Counted from the stretch's first letter, positions 26,979 through 36,001 are shown. The stretch is DNA of 52,986 nt from an uncultured Prevotellaceae bacterium (GCA_900317305.1 ONGG01000015.1:1-52986), one strand, 5' to 3'. The notes: generated by a model not told the origin, from the letters alone. Program-made: numbers and translations.

Positions 26979-29366
26979 TCAGAACTGTATGGAGAGTGAC
27001 GCCATCAGCGTCCGCCCACGTTGGAACATCGGAGCATACTGGTAAGTTGGTCCACAAAGATAACTATAAGTGTCGAAGATGTTCTCGCAGTCGAGAGACA
27101 GCTGATACATTTGGAGGTAATTATACTTGATGCCAAGGTCGACAATCAGTTTGCCAGGCACGAAGTAGTCGTCTGTTTCTTGTGCCGAGTAGTTCAGTTT
27201 TCTGCCCAAATACGAGGAATTGCCATATACCTTGATTTCGTGATTATTTTGCTGAAGCAGTTTCCATGCGCCATGGAGATGGAGCGTGAAATGAGGAACG
27301 TCGCAGACCATTTTCTTCGACGTGTTATAATAATAATGTTCTGAACTGGTATCATGGCATAAAAAGAGCGAGAGATTGGCGGAGAGCCGCTTATATGCAT
27401 AATAGGCAGAACCCCCAACGCCCACATTGGTGAGCCGGCCTGAATTTAATAAGAAATCACCCAAGCGATCTTGCCAGCACAAGAGGTTGGAGAACCTATT
27501 ATAGAAAAGGTTGACCTCATAATTGAGATGCATCGGTGGGATAGTCCCCATGGCCGTAAGCTGTATGGCAGAAAGATGCTGTGGATCTGAGCTGTAGTTG
27601 CTGACCTTGGAGATGTATCGATAGTAGAATGAGATATCGGAGAAGGCTTCAGAATAAGACAATTTGAGACTGAAGCGGTCGTTAGGCACATACATCAGTG
27701 CCAGTCGAGGGGAGAAGGTCTTGACCACATTCTCATTTTGCCTTTGTTTGAAATCGTAGCGGGCACCGGCATTCAAAATGAGCTGCGACATGATATAGTG
27801 CTTGTCCTGGATAAAAAAGGAGAGGATATTCTCCTTGCCGGCATCAATGATTTCTTCATGAAAGATATTGCCATCCGACACAATTCCTATATCCATTCCC
27901 CAACAACTAAGGTTTGACGAAAGCGAGAAATGCTCATATTGGACACCTGCAAGGAAATTTCCTTTCATGTTGGCAAGCCTATAGTCGGAACTGGCCCTGA
28001 AAGTCCCGCCCATTGTATGCTCCCTATAACTGTTGAAAGACCATTTTCCTGATTCCTCTTCGGTTTCGATAGGACTAACATTCAAGATCGAATCATGCAC
28101 CACATCGTAAATTGACAAGACATACCAGTCGCCATAGAGTGAGGCATTCAGATATACTTTTCCCACTTGCCTTGAATATCCTATTTCAGCATGGGTCGAT
28201 GATGTAGCACTTCCTGGCATGAGATCATTGATGGGATGAAATTTGTCCAATCTATAGCCACCATTGTAATTGGTCAACATCATAGCTTTCGAGACATTCT
28301 TCTTGCTGAACATCACGTCAAAGCCCTTGAACTTTAATGTCATGCCCACATCGTATGAAGGCGTATCCCTGTATCTGTCGATATAAATTTTATCTGGGCC
28401 TACAGCTATCCATTTCATACCCCCTATCTGCTCGACCGGAGACAAGAACTCTTTAAGATAACCTTTATCTTCGCCAAAATGACGTATCTTGCCATTGGAT
28501 TTGTAGTAGGAGCCCCAAGCGAATATGTCAACGTCCATGAACTGCGTACCCATCAACAGGTCTGCCTTGTGGGTGGCGAAAGTGCCATAGCCATATTTTG
28601 CCTTTATCCCGTTTGTCGTCCTGCCGCTCTTGGTGATGATATTCACCACAGCCGACAAGGCCACATTGCCATAGAGAGAAGATGCCGGACCACGCAACAC
28701 CTCGATATGGTCGATTTTCTCCGTACCGACAGAATAGCTTATCGGACCAATATTATTGAATCGTGTGTTCAGGCGATGCCCATTCTCCATAATCAGGATG
28801 AGTTCCTGTCCGTTGGAGAAAGCACCATGTGTCGACAAATTCGCTCCCCCGTCCAAATCGAGAACCTCGGCCATGCCTGGGACGTAAGCGGCAAGTATCT
28901 GACCCAGGTTCTTGTTGTAGCCCAGTTGCTCTATCATCTCGGCGGTGATAATGGTAATGGCCACCGGAGCCTCATTGACACTCTCACTCTGGCTAGATGC
29001 CGTTGTGATCGTAGTGACGACTCCTCCCTTGAGTTCGTTGATGAGATCCTGGAATCGTGCGGGGTCGTCTGCTGAATTATAGTAGTTGTTGAGTTTGATG
29101 AGCTGTTCTGCATAGCGCCGGGCCTCCTGATCCCTGTCCTCCATCAAGTAGCAGAGGGCAAGTAGCCGGTAGGCACTCTGCTTGAGATTGCCCTCGAATT
29201 TGGACAGATGTCCCTGAAGGAGTTCAATAGCCTGTTCGATGCGCCCAATCTCATATTCGCTCTCGGCTTGGTTGAGAATCTGCCTGGGGGCGTTCTCCTG
29301 AGCATGGGTGCAAACCGGCAACAAGCAGAATGCTATCAATATGGCCAGGTGTAGTATCTTTTTCAT
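26979..29366 (-). CDS. TonB-dependent receptor with N-terminal TPR-like domain
   Basis: 795 residues. After a signal peptide (KKILHLAILIAFCLLPVCTHAQ) comes a helical TPR-like region (about 25-110: AESEYEIGRIEQAIELLQGHL, YRLLALCYLMEDRDQEARRYAEQLI) in place of the usual carboxypeptidase-like domain. A plug follows (APVAITIITAEMIEQLGY, IEVLRGPASSLYG, VNIITKSGR) and then a 22-strand-type barrel ending in Phe (SLSIQF). No clear TonB box is seen. It would be an outer-membrane receptor or transducer. It is the last gene of a five-gene signalling run, overlapping the kinase stop by ATGA. The DNA is visibly more AT-rich than its neighbours, especially in the barrel part. The ligand is unknown. Confidence 0.85.
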   Translation of the reverse strand: MKKILHLAILIAFCLLPVCTHAQENAPRQILNQAESEYEIGRIEQAIELLQGHLSKFEGNLKQSAYRLLALCYLMEDRDQEARRYAEQLIKLNNYYNSADDPARFQDLINELKGGVVTTITTASSQSESVNEAPVAITIITAEMIEQLGYNKNLGQILAAYVPGMAEVLDLDGGANLSTHGAFSNGQELILIMENGHRLNTRFNNIGPISYSVGTEKIDHIEVLRGPASSLYGNVALSAVVNIITKSGRTTNGIKAKYGYGTFATHKADLLMGTQFMDVDIFAWGSYYKSNGKIRHFGEDKGYLKEFLSPVEQIGGMKWIAVGPDKIYIDRYRDTPSYDVGMTLKFKGFDVMFSKKNVSKAMMLTNYNGGYRLDKFHPINDLMPGSATSSTHAEIGYSRQVGKVYLNASLYGDWYVLSIYDVVHDSILNVSPIETEEESGKWSFNSYREHTMGGTFRASSDYRLANMKGNFLAGVQYEHFSLSSNLSCWGMDIGIVSDGNIFHEEIIDAGKENILSFFIQDKHYIMSQLILNAGARYDFKQRQNENVVKTFSPRLALMYVPNDRFSLKLSYSEAFSDISFYYRYISKVSNYSSDPQHLSAIQLTAMGTIPPMHLNYEVNLFYNRFSNLLCWQDRLGDFLLNSGRLTNVGVGGSAYYAYKRLSANLSLFLCHDTSSEHYYYNTSKKMVCDVPHFTLHLHGAWKLLQQNNHEIKVYGNSSYLGRKLNYSAQETDDYFVPGKLIVDLGIKYNYLQMYQLSLDCENIFDTYSYLCGPTYQYAPMFQRGRTLMASLSIQF

Positions 29367-30181
29367 TTCCTGACGGGTAAGGTGAATGTGAATGAGGAAC
29401 CCTCACCCTCGGTCGACTCAAAGGAGATGGTTCCGCCATGCTTGTTCTCGATGATGTCGCGCGTGATGCCCAGGCCCAGGCCCGTGCCCTGCCCGATGGG
29501 CTTGGTGGTGAAGAAATTCTCGAAGAGCCGCTGCTTCACCTCCTCATTCATGCCCTCTCCATTGTCGGCAATACAAATAATGAGGTTGGTGCCCTCAAGC
29601 CTGACGCTGACCGTCACCTCAGGATGATAGTCCTCGCCCGCCGACTGTTTCTTTTTCCAAACGGTATAGCAGGCATTGTTCATGACATTGAGCACAGCAC
29701 GGCTCAGGTCCTGCGGAATGACCTTCATCGGAGGGATTCCCTCTTCGTATTGCTCGTGTATGCTGATGTTGAAGCCCTTGCTGTTGACGCGCATGGCATG
29801 ATACGACAGCCACACATACTCCTTGACAAGTCTGCACACGTCGACGGGCAGGAATTCATCGGCCTTTCCCCTCGACACCAGCAAGATGTCCTGGACGATG
29901 GAGACGGCCCGCTCGCTGTGCTCCACGATCTTGGCCATGTTCTCCTTCAGGTCAGCGATGATGTCGGTGGCATCCTCTCGTTCCTCCTCCGGCAATTTGT
30001 CGGCATTGTCGTCAACGATGTCGGCGAGATCGGCCAGCAACCTGTCAGACATCTTACTGAAGTTGATGACGAAGTTGAGCGGGTTTTGTATCTCGTGGGC
30101 AATACCGGCGCTGAGCGTTCCAAGCGAAGCCAGTTTCTCTTGCTGTTGGAGTTGTTTCTTGAGCTGTTCTATCTGTTCCAT
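29363..30181 (-). CDS. soluble sensor histidine kinase
   Basis: 272 residues, no signal peptide or membrane segment. A short coiled coil (QIEQLKKQLQQQEKLASLG) leads into the H-box SAGIAHEIQNPLNFV with His29 as phospho-acceptor. A helical dimerisation segment with an acidic insert follows. The ATPase domain has N-box AVLNVMNNACYTVWKKKQ, G1 IADNGEGM, F-box FENFFTTKP and G2 GQGTGLGLGI, so all catalytic motifs are intact. With no input domain, it probably receives signals through a partner, most simply the propeller kinase encoded three bases upstream, and passes phosphate to the response regulator at 34663-35826. Confidence 0.9.
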   Translation of the reverse strand: MEQIEQLKKQLQQQEKLASLGTLSAGIAHEIQNPLNFVINFSKMSDRLLADLADIVDDNADKLPEEEREDATDIIADLKENMAKIVEHSERAVSIVQDILLVSRGKADEFLPVDVCRLVKEYVWLSYHAMRVNSKGFNISIHEQYEEGIPPMKVIPQDLSRAVLNVMNNACYTVWKKKQSAGEDYHPEVTVSVRLEGTNLIICIADNGEGMNEEVKQRLFENFFTTKPIGQGTGLGLGITRDIIENKHGGTISFESTEGEGSSFTFTLPVRK

Positions 30182-30184
30182 AAC

Positions 30185-33019
30185 CTATGATTTTCTTACT
30201 GGTAGCGTGATGATAAACTCAGTGTATTCGTTTTTCAGGGAATTGACCTGTATGTCTCCACCATGGCTCTGCACAATCTCACGGCTCAGGTAGAGTCCCA
30301 CGCCAGATGCCTCGGCCGTGGTTTTGGTGGTGAAGAAGGGGTCGAAGATTTTTCCGATGATGCCTTCCTCGATACCGATACCATTGTCCCGGACACTCAG
30401 TTTGATGGTCTTGTTCTTCCGCTCTACGTGCAGGGTTATCTCTGGCACATAGGCCTCGGCCGCCTCGCCATTGTGCAGTTTCTGTGCTTTTCTCGCCACG
30501 GCATAGACCGCATTTCCAAGCACACTCATGATGGTCTTGCTCAGTTGGTCGGGATTGCCGCTGATAGGCAGTTGTTCGTTGGAGTCGTTGAAGTAGGTTC
30601 TGATGCCATATTGTGCGATTTCCTGCTTGTAATACTCATGTAAGATCTCCTTGTCTTGGCGGATGACAGCCATGAGGTCCATGTCGACGACACCGCCCGA
30701 CCGGTCTTTGAGCATCTCCTCCATCGCTTTCAGTATGCGTGTGGTGTTCTGCCCATGCTCGCCCACTTTCTGCAGGTTGCCCGTAATCATGTCGAGCACT
30801 TCGACCGTATCCTCGTAGTTGTCCTTATCAATATGCTCTTTCTCCTCCACCACATTCACCTTGACATCCCTCACAAGTCCCTCGGAGAGTTTTGCGAAGT
30901 TGTTGATGTAGTTCAAGGGATTGAGGATGCGGTCGATGAGTCCCTGGGTCAGTTTGCCTGCCGTGGCCATCTTCTCGAGTCTGACGACCTCTGCCGAACG
31001 TTCTCTCACGACGGTCTCCAGCCTCACCTTTTCTTTCTCCAGCCTGCGCAGACGTAGTCGGAAGAGGGCATAGGCAAGGGCCAGCATCAGCAGCAAGTAG
31101 AAGATGTTCATGTACCATCTGATGTAAAACGGCGGAATGATACGGAACTGCATACTCGTAGTGTCGGTGACGCGGTTCAGGACGTCGAGGGTCTGGACAG
31201 AGAACGTATATCTGCCTGGTGACAGATTGGCAAAGCTTGCCGAGGTGTTGGTGTTCCAAGCACTCCAGTTGCCGTCGTTGAGCCGATAGCGGTATAATGT
31301 CTCACCTGCGACGAAAGGACAGTCGATCGAGAAGGTAAACCGGATGTCGTTCTCGTCATAGTTGAGTTCAGGCGCCATATCGGGCATGTCGCCCAATCCT
31401 GTCCAGAGGATGCTGTCATTGCCCAACCTCATGGAGCGGATATAAAGTTTCGGCGTGTTGCTCAGGGCCAAGTCGGCAACCCGCGTGTTGACGATGGTCA
31501 GTCCCTTGTCGTTTCCCAGCCACAACTCACCCGTCCTGGTGAAGATGGAGCCCACGACCATATCCTTGACAGGCAGCAGCAGACGGCTCGAATCATCCAA
31601 TCTTTTGCCACCCTTCCATCGGTAGAGTTGTTTGCCCTCGTTGTTGGTCAGCCAAGTCACCCCTTGTTCATCGACATACGAGAGGAGCGGATAGGGAATG
31701 GGGGCCGTATCCTCCGCACTCACTATGGTCACCTTTCCGTCGGCCATCACAGTGGTCAGCATGGTCTCTTTCTTTCCCTTGCCTTCGTAATGATGGAACG
31801 AGCTGTCGGCCGCTTTCTTGTACCAGATGGTGCCATAGAGACTTTGTGCCCAGATGGTGCCCTCCTTATCCTTCACCAATTTCTTGACATTATCCATATC
31901 GCACACCTTCTGCCGGTTCTGCCCGTCGGCCTGCATCAGAAAGATGCCATTGGTCTCGCCACTGTAAAGATGAGAGCCGTCTTCGAGCAGGGCCATGGCG
32001 TTGGAATTGGTCAATTGGCGCACCCGGCCGTCGGCGTAGACACGGTAGATGCCGTCGGCCGAAGCCGCCAACAACCCGTTGCCACTTCTCACCAGTTGCC
32101 AGCAGGCATGAGCCACCCCGGGCACTTTCACGAAACAATGCCCCTCCTGTCGGTAAAGTCCGTCGTCGGTACCCGCATAGATGCTGCCATTGAGCGACTC
32201 GATGGAGAGCACCGTGCCCTGCAGTCCCTCGTGCGGGGTGTAATGAGAGAAGGCCGAGGGAATCCCGACAACGAAGATGCCCTTGCTTGTGGCCCCCCAA
32301 AGATGACCACGACCATCGTATGCGGCATATGCGATATTGTTTGAGCAAAGCCCGTTGGCATCGGTGAGGGTATAGAGGGTGTGGTTCTTGCCATCGGTGA
32401 TGTGGATGCCAGAATTTTTCATCAACACCGCCTTCAGGTCCTTGGTCAAAGTGAGGACTTGAATGGTGTCGTTCTTCACCACGTCGGACTCGCCTTTTTC
32501 CAGTGCCTCGACATCCAGCACGTCGAGCATACCGATTTTCAGCAGTTCCTTGTCCACCTCCTTCCTCACGGTCACCTGGCCGTCCTTCACCTGGTAGATC
32601 ACACCATTGTCGGCGACAAACTGCAAGGAGCCTTCGTGCTCGAAGATTTCCGTCACCTCGCTGCGGAACAAGTTAGCGCCTGCCACTCGTTGCAGCGCAA
32701 TCTCGCCATTGGCCTTTTTCACCACCTTTCCGAAATAGTTGTATCCGCCCACCCAGATGGTGTCGTCGGAGGCTCTGTAGACCACGGTGATACGTGTGAT
32801 TCCCGGTGTATGGATAATGCGCCATTCGGCATAGTCGTAGTAGAGCAAGCCTTCGAAATTGGCCACGAACACATTGCCATATTTGTCAATCTCGATATCG
32901 TAGTTGGTGTTGTTGGCGTGGTAATCCTCCACCGTGAAATTGCGGATGAAGGGGATACCCTGCCCCCATGCCGACGTCATAATGAGCATCAAGTTGAGTA
33001 TGGTGAGCAGTCTTTTCAT
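30185..33019 (-). CDS. propeller-type sensor kinase with Asp in place of the phospho-acceptor His
   Basis: 944 residues. Signal peptide (MKRLLTILNLMLIMTSAWGQ); a long periplasmic beta-propeller region (about 25-520) of Reg_prop-like blades (NYDIEIDKYGNVFVANFEGLL, GLCSNNIAYAAYDGRGHLWG); a Y_Y_Y domain (about 545-630: LNYDENDIRFTFSIDCPFV, LSPGRYTFSVQT); one membrane helix (WYMNIFYLLLMLALAYALF). The cytoplasmic part has a kinase dimerisation helix and an ATPase domain (N-box VLGNAVYAVARK, G1 RDNGIGIEEG, F-box FDPFFTTK, G2 ASGVGLYLSREI). The H-box reads LTQGLIDRILNPLNY: position 696 is Asp where His is required, and the next residue is Arg instead of Glu. It probably binds ATP but cannot autophosphorylate on His. 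No C-terminal receiver or AraC domain, unlike classical hybrid regulators. Confidence 0.9.
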   Translation of the reverse strand: MKRLLTILNLMLIMTSAWGQGIPFIRNFTVEDYHANNTNYDIEIDKYGNVFVANFEGLLYYDYAEWRIIHTPGITRITVVYRASDDTIWVGGYNYFGKVVKKANGEIALQRVAGANLFRSEVTEIFEHEGSLQFVADNGVIYQVKDGQVTVRKEVDKELLKIGMLDVLDVEALEKGESDVVKNDTIQVLTLTKDLKAVLMKNSGIHITDGKNHTLYTLTDANGLCSNNIAYAAYDGRGHLWGATSKGIFVVGIPSAFSHYTPHEGLQGTVLSIESLNGSIYAGTDDGLYRQEGHCFVKVPGVAHACWQLVRSGNGLLAASADGIYRVYADGRVRQLTNSNAMALLEDGSHLYSGETNGIFLMQADGQNRQKVCDMDNVKKLVKDKEGTIWAQSLYGTIWYKKAADSSFHHYEGKGKKETMLTTVMADGKVTIVSAEDTAPIPYPLLSYVDEQGVTWLTNNEGKQLYRWKGGKRLDDSSRLLLPVKDMVVGSIFTRTGELWLGNDKGLTIVNTRVADLALSNTPKLYIRSMRLGNDSILWTGLGDMPDMAPELNYDENDIRFTFSIDCPFVAGETLYRYRLNDGNWSAWNTNTSASFANLSPGRYTFSVQTLDVLNRVTDTTSMQFRIIPPFYIRWYMNIFYLLLMLALAYALFRLRLRRLEKEKVRLETVVRERSAEVVRLEKMATAGKLTQGLIDRILNPLNYINNFAKLSEGLVRDVKVNVVEEKEHIDKDNYEDTVEVLDMITGNLQKVGEHGQNTTRILKAMEEMLKDRSGGVVDMDLMAVIRQDKEILHEYYKQEIAQYGIRTYFNDSNEQLPISGNPDQLSKTIMSVLGNAVYAVARKAQKLHNGEAAEAYVPEITLHVERKNKTIKLSVRDNGIGIEEGIIGKIFDPFFTTKTTAEASGVGLYLSREIVQSHGGDIQVNSLKNEYTEFIITLPVRKS

Positions 33020-34650
33020 TGTGCCGCCCTCCTTCCCTGCTTTTCGACAAACGTCTCATAGGGTACGTTCTCTCCGATGAAATAATTCCATTCCTCCGTG
33101 GTCAGGTTGCGCTTCAGTTTCTTCCTGATGGTTTCGATCATGATTGGGACAGAAATATTGACCACAGTCAGGTTACCTTTGGCATCCCCCACCCAGAAGG
33201 TGCTCTTCGAAGAGTCGAAGTTGAAGTGCATAAGCCAATTGTTCGACTCGAGCAGTGTCATAGGCTCCACCTTCTCCTTGTCGGCCACCCATAGAATCAC
33301 TGTGCCATCGTAACTGGCAGAATAGAGCCGCCGGCCATTCAGTTTCATTTTCGAGATGCGCGACTGATGTCCCAGCAGCTCCTGCGTTTTTCCATTGGAG
33401 CCGACGAGCCAGATGGTGCCGTCGCTCATGCCGTAAGCCTCGACGTGCGTGTTTTTCGATTCGCAATAGGCGGTCACTTTTCCTTTCACGGGCACAGGCT
33501 TCGTATCGTAGTTGTCGATACCTTTCACCAGGTGCATCCCTCCTTGGTCGTCGAAAAGCAGGGGCAGAGATGACTTTCGCGAGCAGTAGGTGACCCGGAA
33601 GGGCAGTTGTTTTGTCGCGCCCAGACTCCAGTGTTTCAAGTCGACCATACCAAGTGCTCTTTCACCCACAATCAACAAACTCCTTTCGCTGAGGATATGT
33701 ACCCGCATGGGGTGTTCTATCTTGTCGAGAACCAGGACGCTGACAGTCTTCTTGTCTTTTGGCACACACACCAAGTGTCCTGTGCGGCTCACTGCGAAGA
33801 TGTTGCCCGAATTGCTGTCGATGATGACGTCGCGGAAGTCGTACTTGCTGTTTTTGAAAAGTTCAGTAGATATCAGCCGGTTGCCTTGTCTCTCGTTCAG
33901 CGTTATCTCGCCATAGTTGCTCACGGAGACGAGGGCGTTGTCCTTACCCGGCAGGTATTCCAAGTTCATCACGGCTCCGGCGTGCTCAGTCCATGTCGTC
34001 TTGCTCTGGCTCGACTGCATGAGCGACTGGAAGACGGCAGGATAATAGATGTCGCCGCCGTAGCGGGAAGTGTAGAGGTATGAGGCGTAGCTCAACAGGC
34101 AAGCAATGTCGTTGTTGCCGGCCTGGGCTTGAATGGTGGACATGGAGCCAAGAGAGCGTCCAAGCGCGATATAGCTCAGCGTGTCGGCCTTGTTCTTCGA
34201 GAACTCTGCCTGGATGCGCTGGTGCTCGGCCAACAGCTGTTGCTGTTCGGCCAGCTTTCTCTGCTCTTCGGCCACGCTCCGCTGTTGGTCGGCCGCCGCC
34301 GAGGCTTCCAAAGCCTTTTTCTCGGAAGCGACGGCATTGCGCTCGGCCTCGAGCGCATTAAGGCGCTCGGCCTCCGAGCGCTGTCGCATCTCGTTGGCCA
34401 GCCTTGTCTGCTGGAGCGCTTCCTCGCGTTTCTCGTCAGAGATTTCCCTCTGCTCGTTGGCGATGCTCTCCATCTGCGCGCTGACACTCCTGTCTATGGC
34501 CGACCGCATTTCCTGCTTCTTCATCTCCTCGACCCGAGCCTGAAGGTCTTCCACCTTCTTGTGCTCCGACCTCCAGCCGATGAAGCCAGCAACAGCGAGT
34601 CCTGCCAGCAGGATACCTGCGCATGCCGTTATGATATGCTTCCTATCCAC
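33016..34650 (-). CDS. membrane-anchored coiled-coil and WD-type propeller protein
   Basis: 544 residues. One N-terminal membrane helix (IITACAGILLAGLAVAGFIGW), then a long charged coiled coil (about 28-150, heptads of EEQRKLAEQQQLLAEHQRI type), then a helical segment (ALGRSLGSMSTIQAQAGNND), a WD/propeller region (about 215-510) and a short tail LKRNLTTEEWNYFIGENVPY. The helical segment before the propeller and the NLTxEEW tail resemble those framing WD40 propellers of nSTAND-type ATPases, but no NTPase domain is present. The start is a GTG (34648-34650): the next ATG would remove the membrane helix. Its stop overlaps the next start (ATGA). It is probably a scaffold or sensor for the adjacent kinases; function not known. 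Confidence 0.75.
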   Translation of the reverse strand: MDRKHIITACAGILLAGLAVAGFIGWRSEHKKVEDLQARVEEMKKQEMRSAIDRSVSAQMESIANEQREISDEKREEALQQTRLANEMRQRSEAERLNALEAERNAVASEKKALEASAAADQQRSVAEEQRKLAEQQQLLAEHQRIQAEFSKNKADTLSYIALGRSLGSMSTIQAQAGNNDIACLLSYASYLYTSRYGGDIYYPAVFQSLMQSSQSKTTWTEHAGAVMNLEYLPGKDNALVSVSNYGEITLNERQGNRLISTELFKNSKYDFRDVIIDSNSGNIFAVSRTGHLVCVPKDKKTVSVLVLDKIEHPMRVHILSERSLLIVGERALGMVDLKHWSLGATKQLPFRVTYCSRKSSLPLLFDDQGGMHLVKGIDNYDTKPVPVKGKVTAYCESKNTHVEAYGMSDGTIWLVGSNGKTQELLGHQSRISKMKLNGRRLYSASYDGTVILWVADKEKVEPMTLLESNNWLMHFNFDSSKSTFWVGDAKGNLTVVNISVPIMIETIRKKLKRNLTTEEWNYFIGENVPYETFVEKQGRRAAQ

Positions 34651-34662
34651 GTAGTATGGGGC

Positions 34663-35826
34663 TTAAAGACGTTTGAGGGCGAGCAACGTGATGTCGTCGC
34701 TCTGTTCGGCTTCTCCCGCGAATGCTTTCACGCCATCCTTCACCATGTCGATCATCTGCTGGCAACCCACCTGCGAGGTGGAGCTCAGCAGTTCCTTCAG
34801 GCGCTGTTCGCCGAACTCCTCTTTGGTGATGTTGTTGGCCTCTGTCACTCCATCGGTATAGAGCAGCAGCATATCGCCCGGACTCAGTTGGAAGTGATCC
34901 TCCTTAAACTGATAGTCTTCAGCGAATCCAGCGATGATGTCCTTACTGAAGGGCAGTTGACAGACGTTGCCGTTGGCCTTTACCACATAAGGAGGGTTGT
35001 GACCGGCATTGGTATAGCTTACCTCACCCGTATTGATGTCGTAGATGCCATAGAAGACGGTGACGAACATGCTGTTGATCGACTCTTCTGCCAGCAACTT
35101 GTTGCAATAGGTGATGCATTCGGATGGTTTCGCGCCCTTGATGCCCGTAGCCCGGATTAGCGTGCGGCTGACAGCCATGAAGATGGCGGCTGGCACCCCT
35201 TTCCCGCTCACGTCGGCAATGACGAAACCGATGCGGTGGTCGTCGACACGGAAGAAGTCGTAGAAATCGCCGCCCACGTCGCTGGCCGCGTTCATCGAGG
35301 CAGCGATCTCGAGTTGACTGGCATTCTCAGGAAATGGAGGGAAGATACGTGGCAAGATGGCTTGCTGGATTTCCCTGGCCACGGCCAGGTCGCCCTTGAT
35401 TGTCTCCAACTGCTGATGCTCTTTCTGCATCGCCTTGATATAGGTGATGTGCTCGATGGCTTTCTCTATGGTCAGGCTGAGGTCGTCGAGGTCGATAGGC
35501 TTTGTCGCGAAGTCGAAAGCACCGTTGTTCATCGCCTGGCGGATATTGCCCATATCGCCATAGGCCGACACCATGATGCATTTCAGCGCGGGATTCTGCA
35601 GTTCGTTGATTTTGGCCAATAACGTCAAGCCGTCCATCTCGGGCATGTTGATGTCGCTCAAGATGATGTCGAAGTCTTTTTCCTTGAGCAACATCGTGAG
35701 TGCCTCCAGTCCGTTGTGGGCGAAATGGAATTCGTATTCTCCTTTTCTGATTTTCTTTCTGAAAAACTGTGTTAACAGCAATTCGAGGTCAAGTTCGTCG
35801 TCAACACTGAGTATCTTTACAGGCAT
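34663..35826 (-). CDS. response regulator with PP2C-type (RsbU/SpoIIE) phosphatase output
   Basis: 387 residues. The N-terminal receiver (about 1-125) has acidic DD (9-10), phospho-acceptor Asp58 in IILSDINMPEMDG and Lys109 in FATKPID. A coiled linker (EHQQLETIKGDLAVAREIQQAILP) leads into a PP2C-like serine/threonine phosphatase domain with metal-binding GGDFYDFF, VSGKGVPAA, NAGHNPP, TDGVTEANN and SDDITLLAL. Such proteins usually dephosphorylate an anti-sigma antagonist rather than bind DNA. No anti-sigma factor or STAS protein is in this window. First gene of the five-gene run; the propeller protein starts 12 bases after its stop. Confidence 0.93.
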   Translation of the reverse strand: MPVKILSVDDELDLELLLTQFFRKKIRKGEYEFHFAHNGLEALTMLLKEKDFDIILSDINMPEMDGLTLLAKINELQNPALKCIMVSAYGDMGNIRQAMNNGAFDFATKPIDLDDLSLTIEKAIEHITYIKAMQKEHQQLETIKGDLAVAREIQQAILPRIFPPFPENASQLEIAASMNAASDVGGDFYDFFRVDDHRIGFVIADVSGKGVPAAIFMAVSRTLIRATGIKGAKPSECITYCNKLLAEESINSMFVTVFYGIYDINTGEVSYTNAGHNPPYVVKANGNVCQLPFSKDIIAGFAEDYQFKEDHFQLSPGDMLLLYTDGVTEANNITKEEFGEQRLKELLSSTSQVGCQQMIDMVKDGVKAFAGEAEQSDDITLLALKRL

Positions 35827-35868
35827 GCTATTAGGTTGATATTAGGTTGAATCTGTGGAAATCGAGGA

Positions 35869-35900
35869 CAAACATCCTGTTTCCCTCATGGATTGTCAAA
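35869..35900 (-). promoter_or_regulatory. promoter of the signalling cassette (TTTG-N20-GATGTTTG)
   Basis: Minus-strand TTTG (35897-35900) and GATGTTTG (35869-35876, one mismatch to TAnnTTTG) are exactly 20 bases apart. The leader would be about 35-40 bases. No other promoter-like site is seen within the five genes. Confidence 0.55.
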
Positions 35901-35961
35901 TCGAATAAGAAAACTTGTTGTCGGTCGTGAAACAAACAAGGCTTCGGAGGTTAGAAAGATA

Positions 35962-36001
35962 ACAAACGGGGACATGCCATCAACTGGCATATCCCGTTTG
36001 T
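35962..36001 (-). terminator. terminator after the oxoacid oxidoreductase run
   Basis: ACAAACGGG (35962-35970) pairs with CCCGTTTGT (35993-36001) and, across a small internal bulge, ATGCCA with TGGCAT. It starts 16 bases after the gamma-subunit stop and is followed by TTATCTTTCT on the minus strand. Confidence 0.75.

Noticed and set aside
26979-29366. SusC-type polysaccharide receptor
   Set aside because: No SusD-like partner, no carboxypeptidase-like N-terminal domain, and size and plug resemble siderophore/cobalamin-type receptors instead.
30185-33019. Classical hybrid two-component system (HTCS) regulator
   Set aside because: Propeller and Y_Y_Y domains fit, but the protein ends after the ATPase domain: there is no receiver and no AraC DNA-binding domain, and the phospho-acceptor His is missing.
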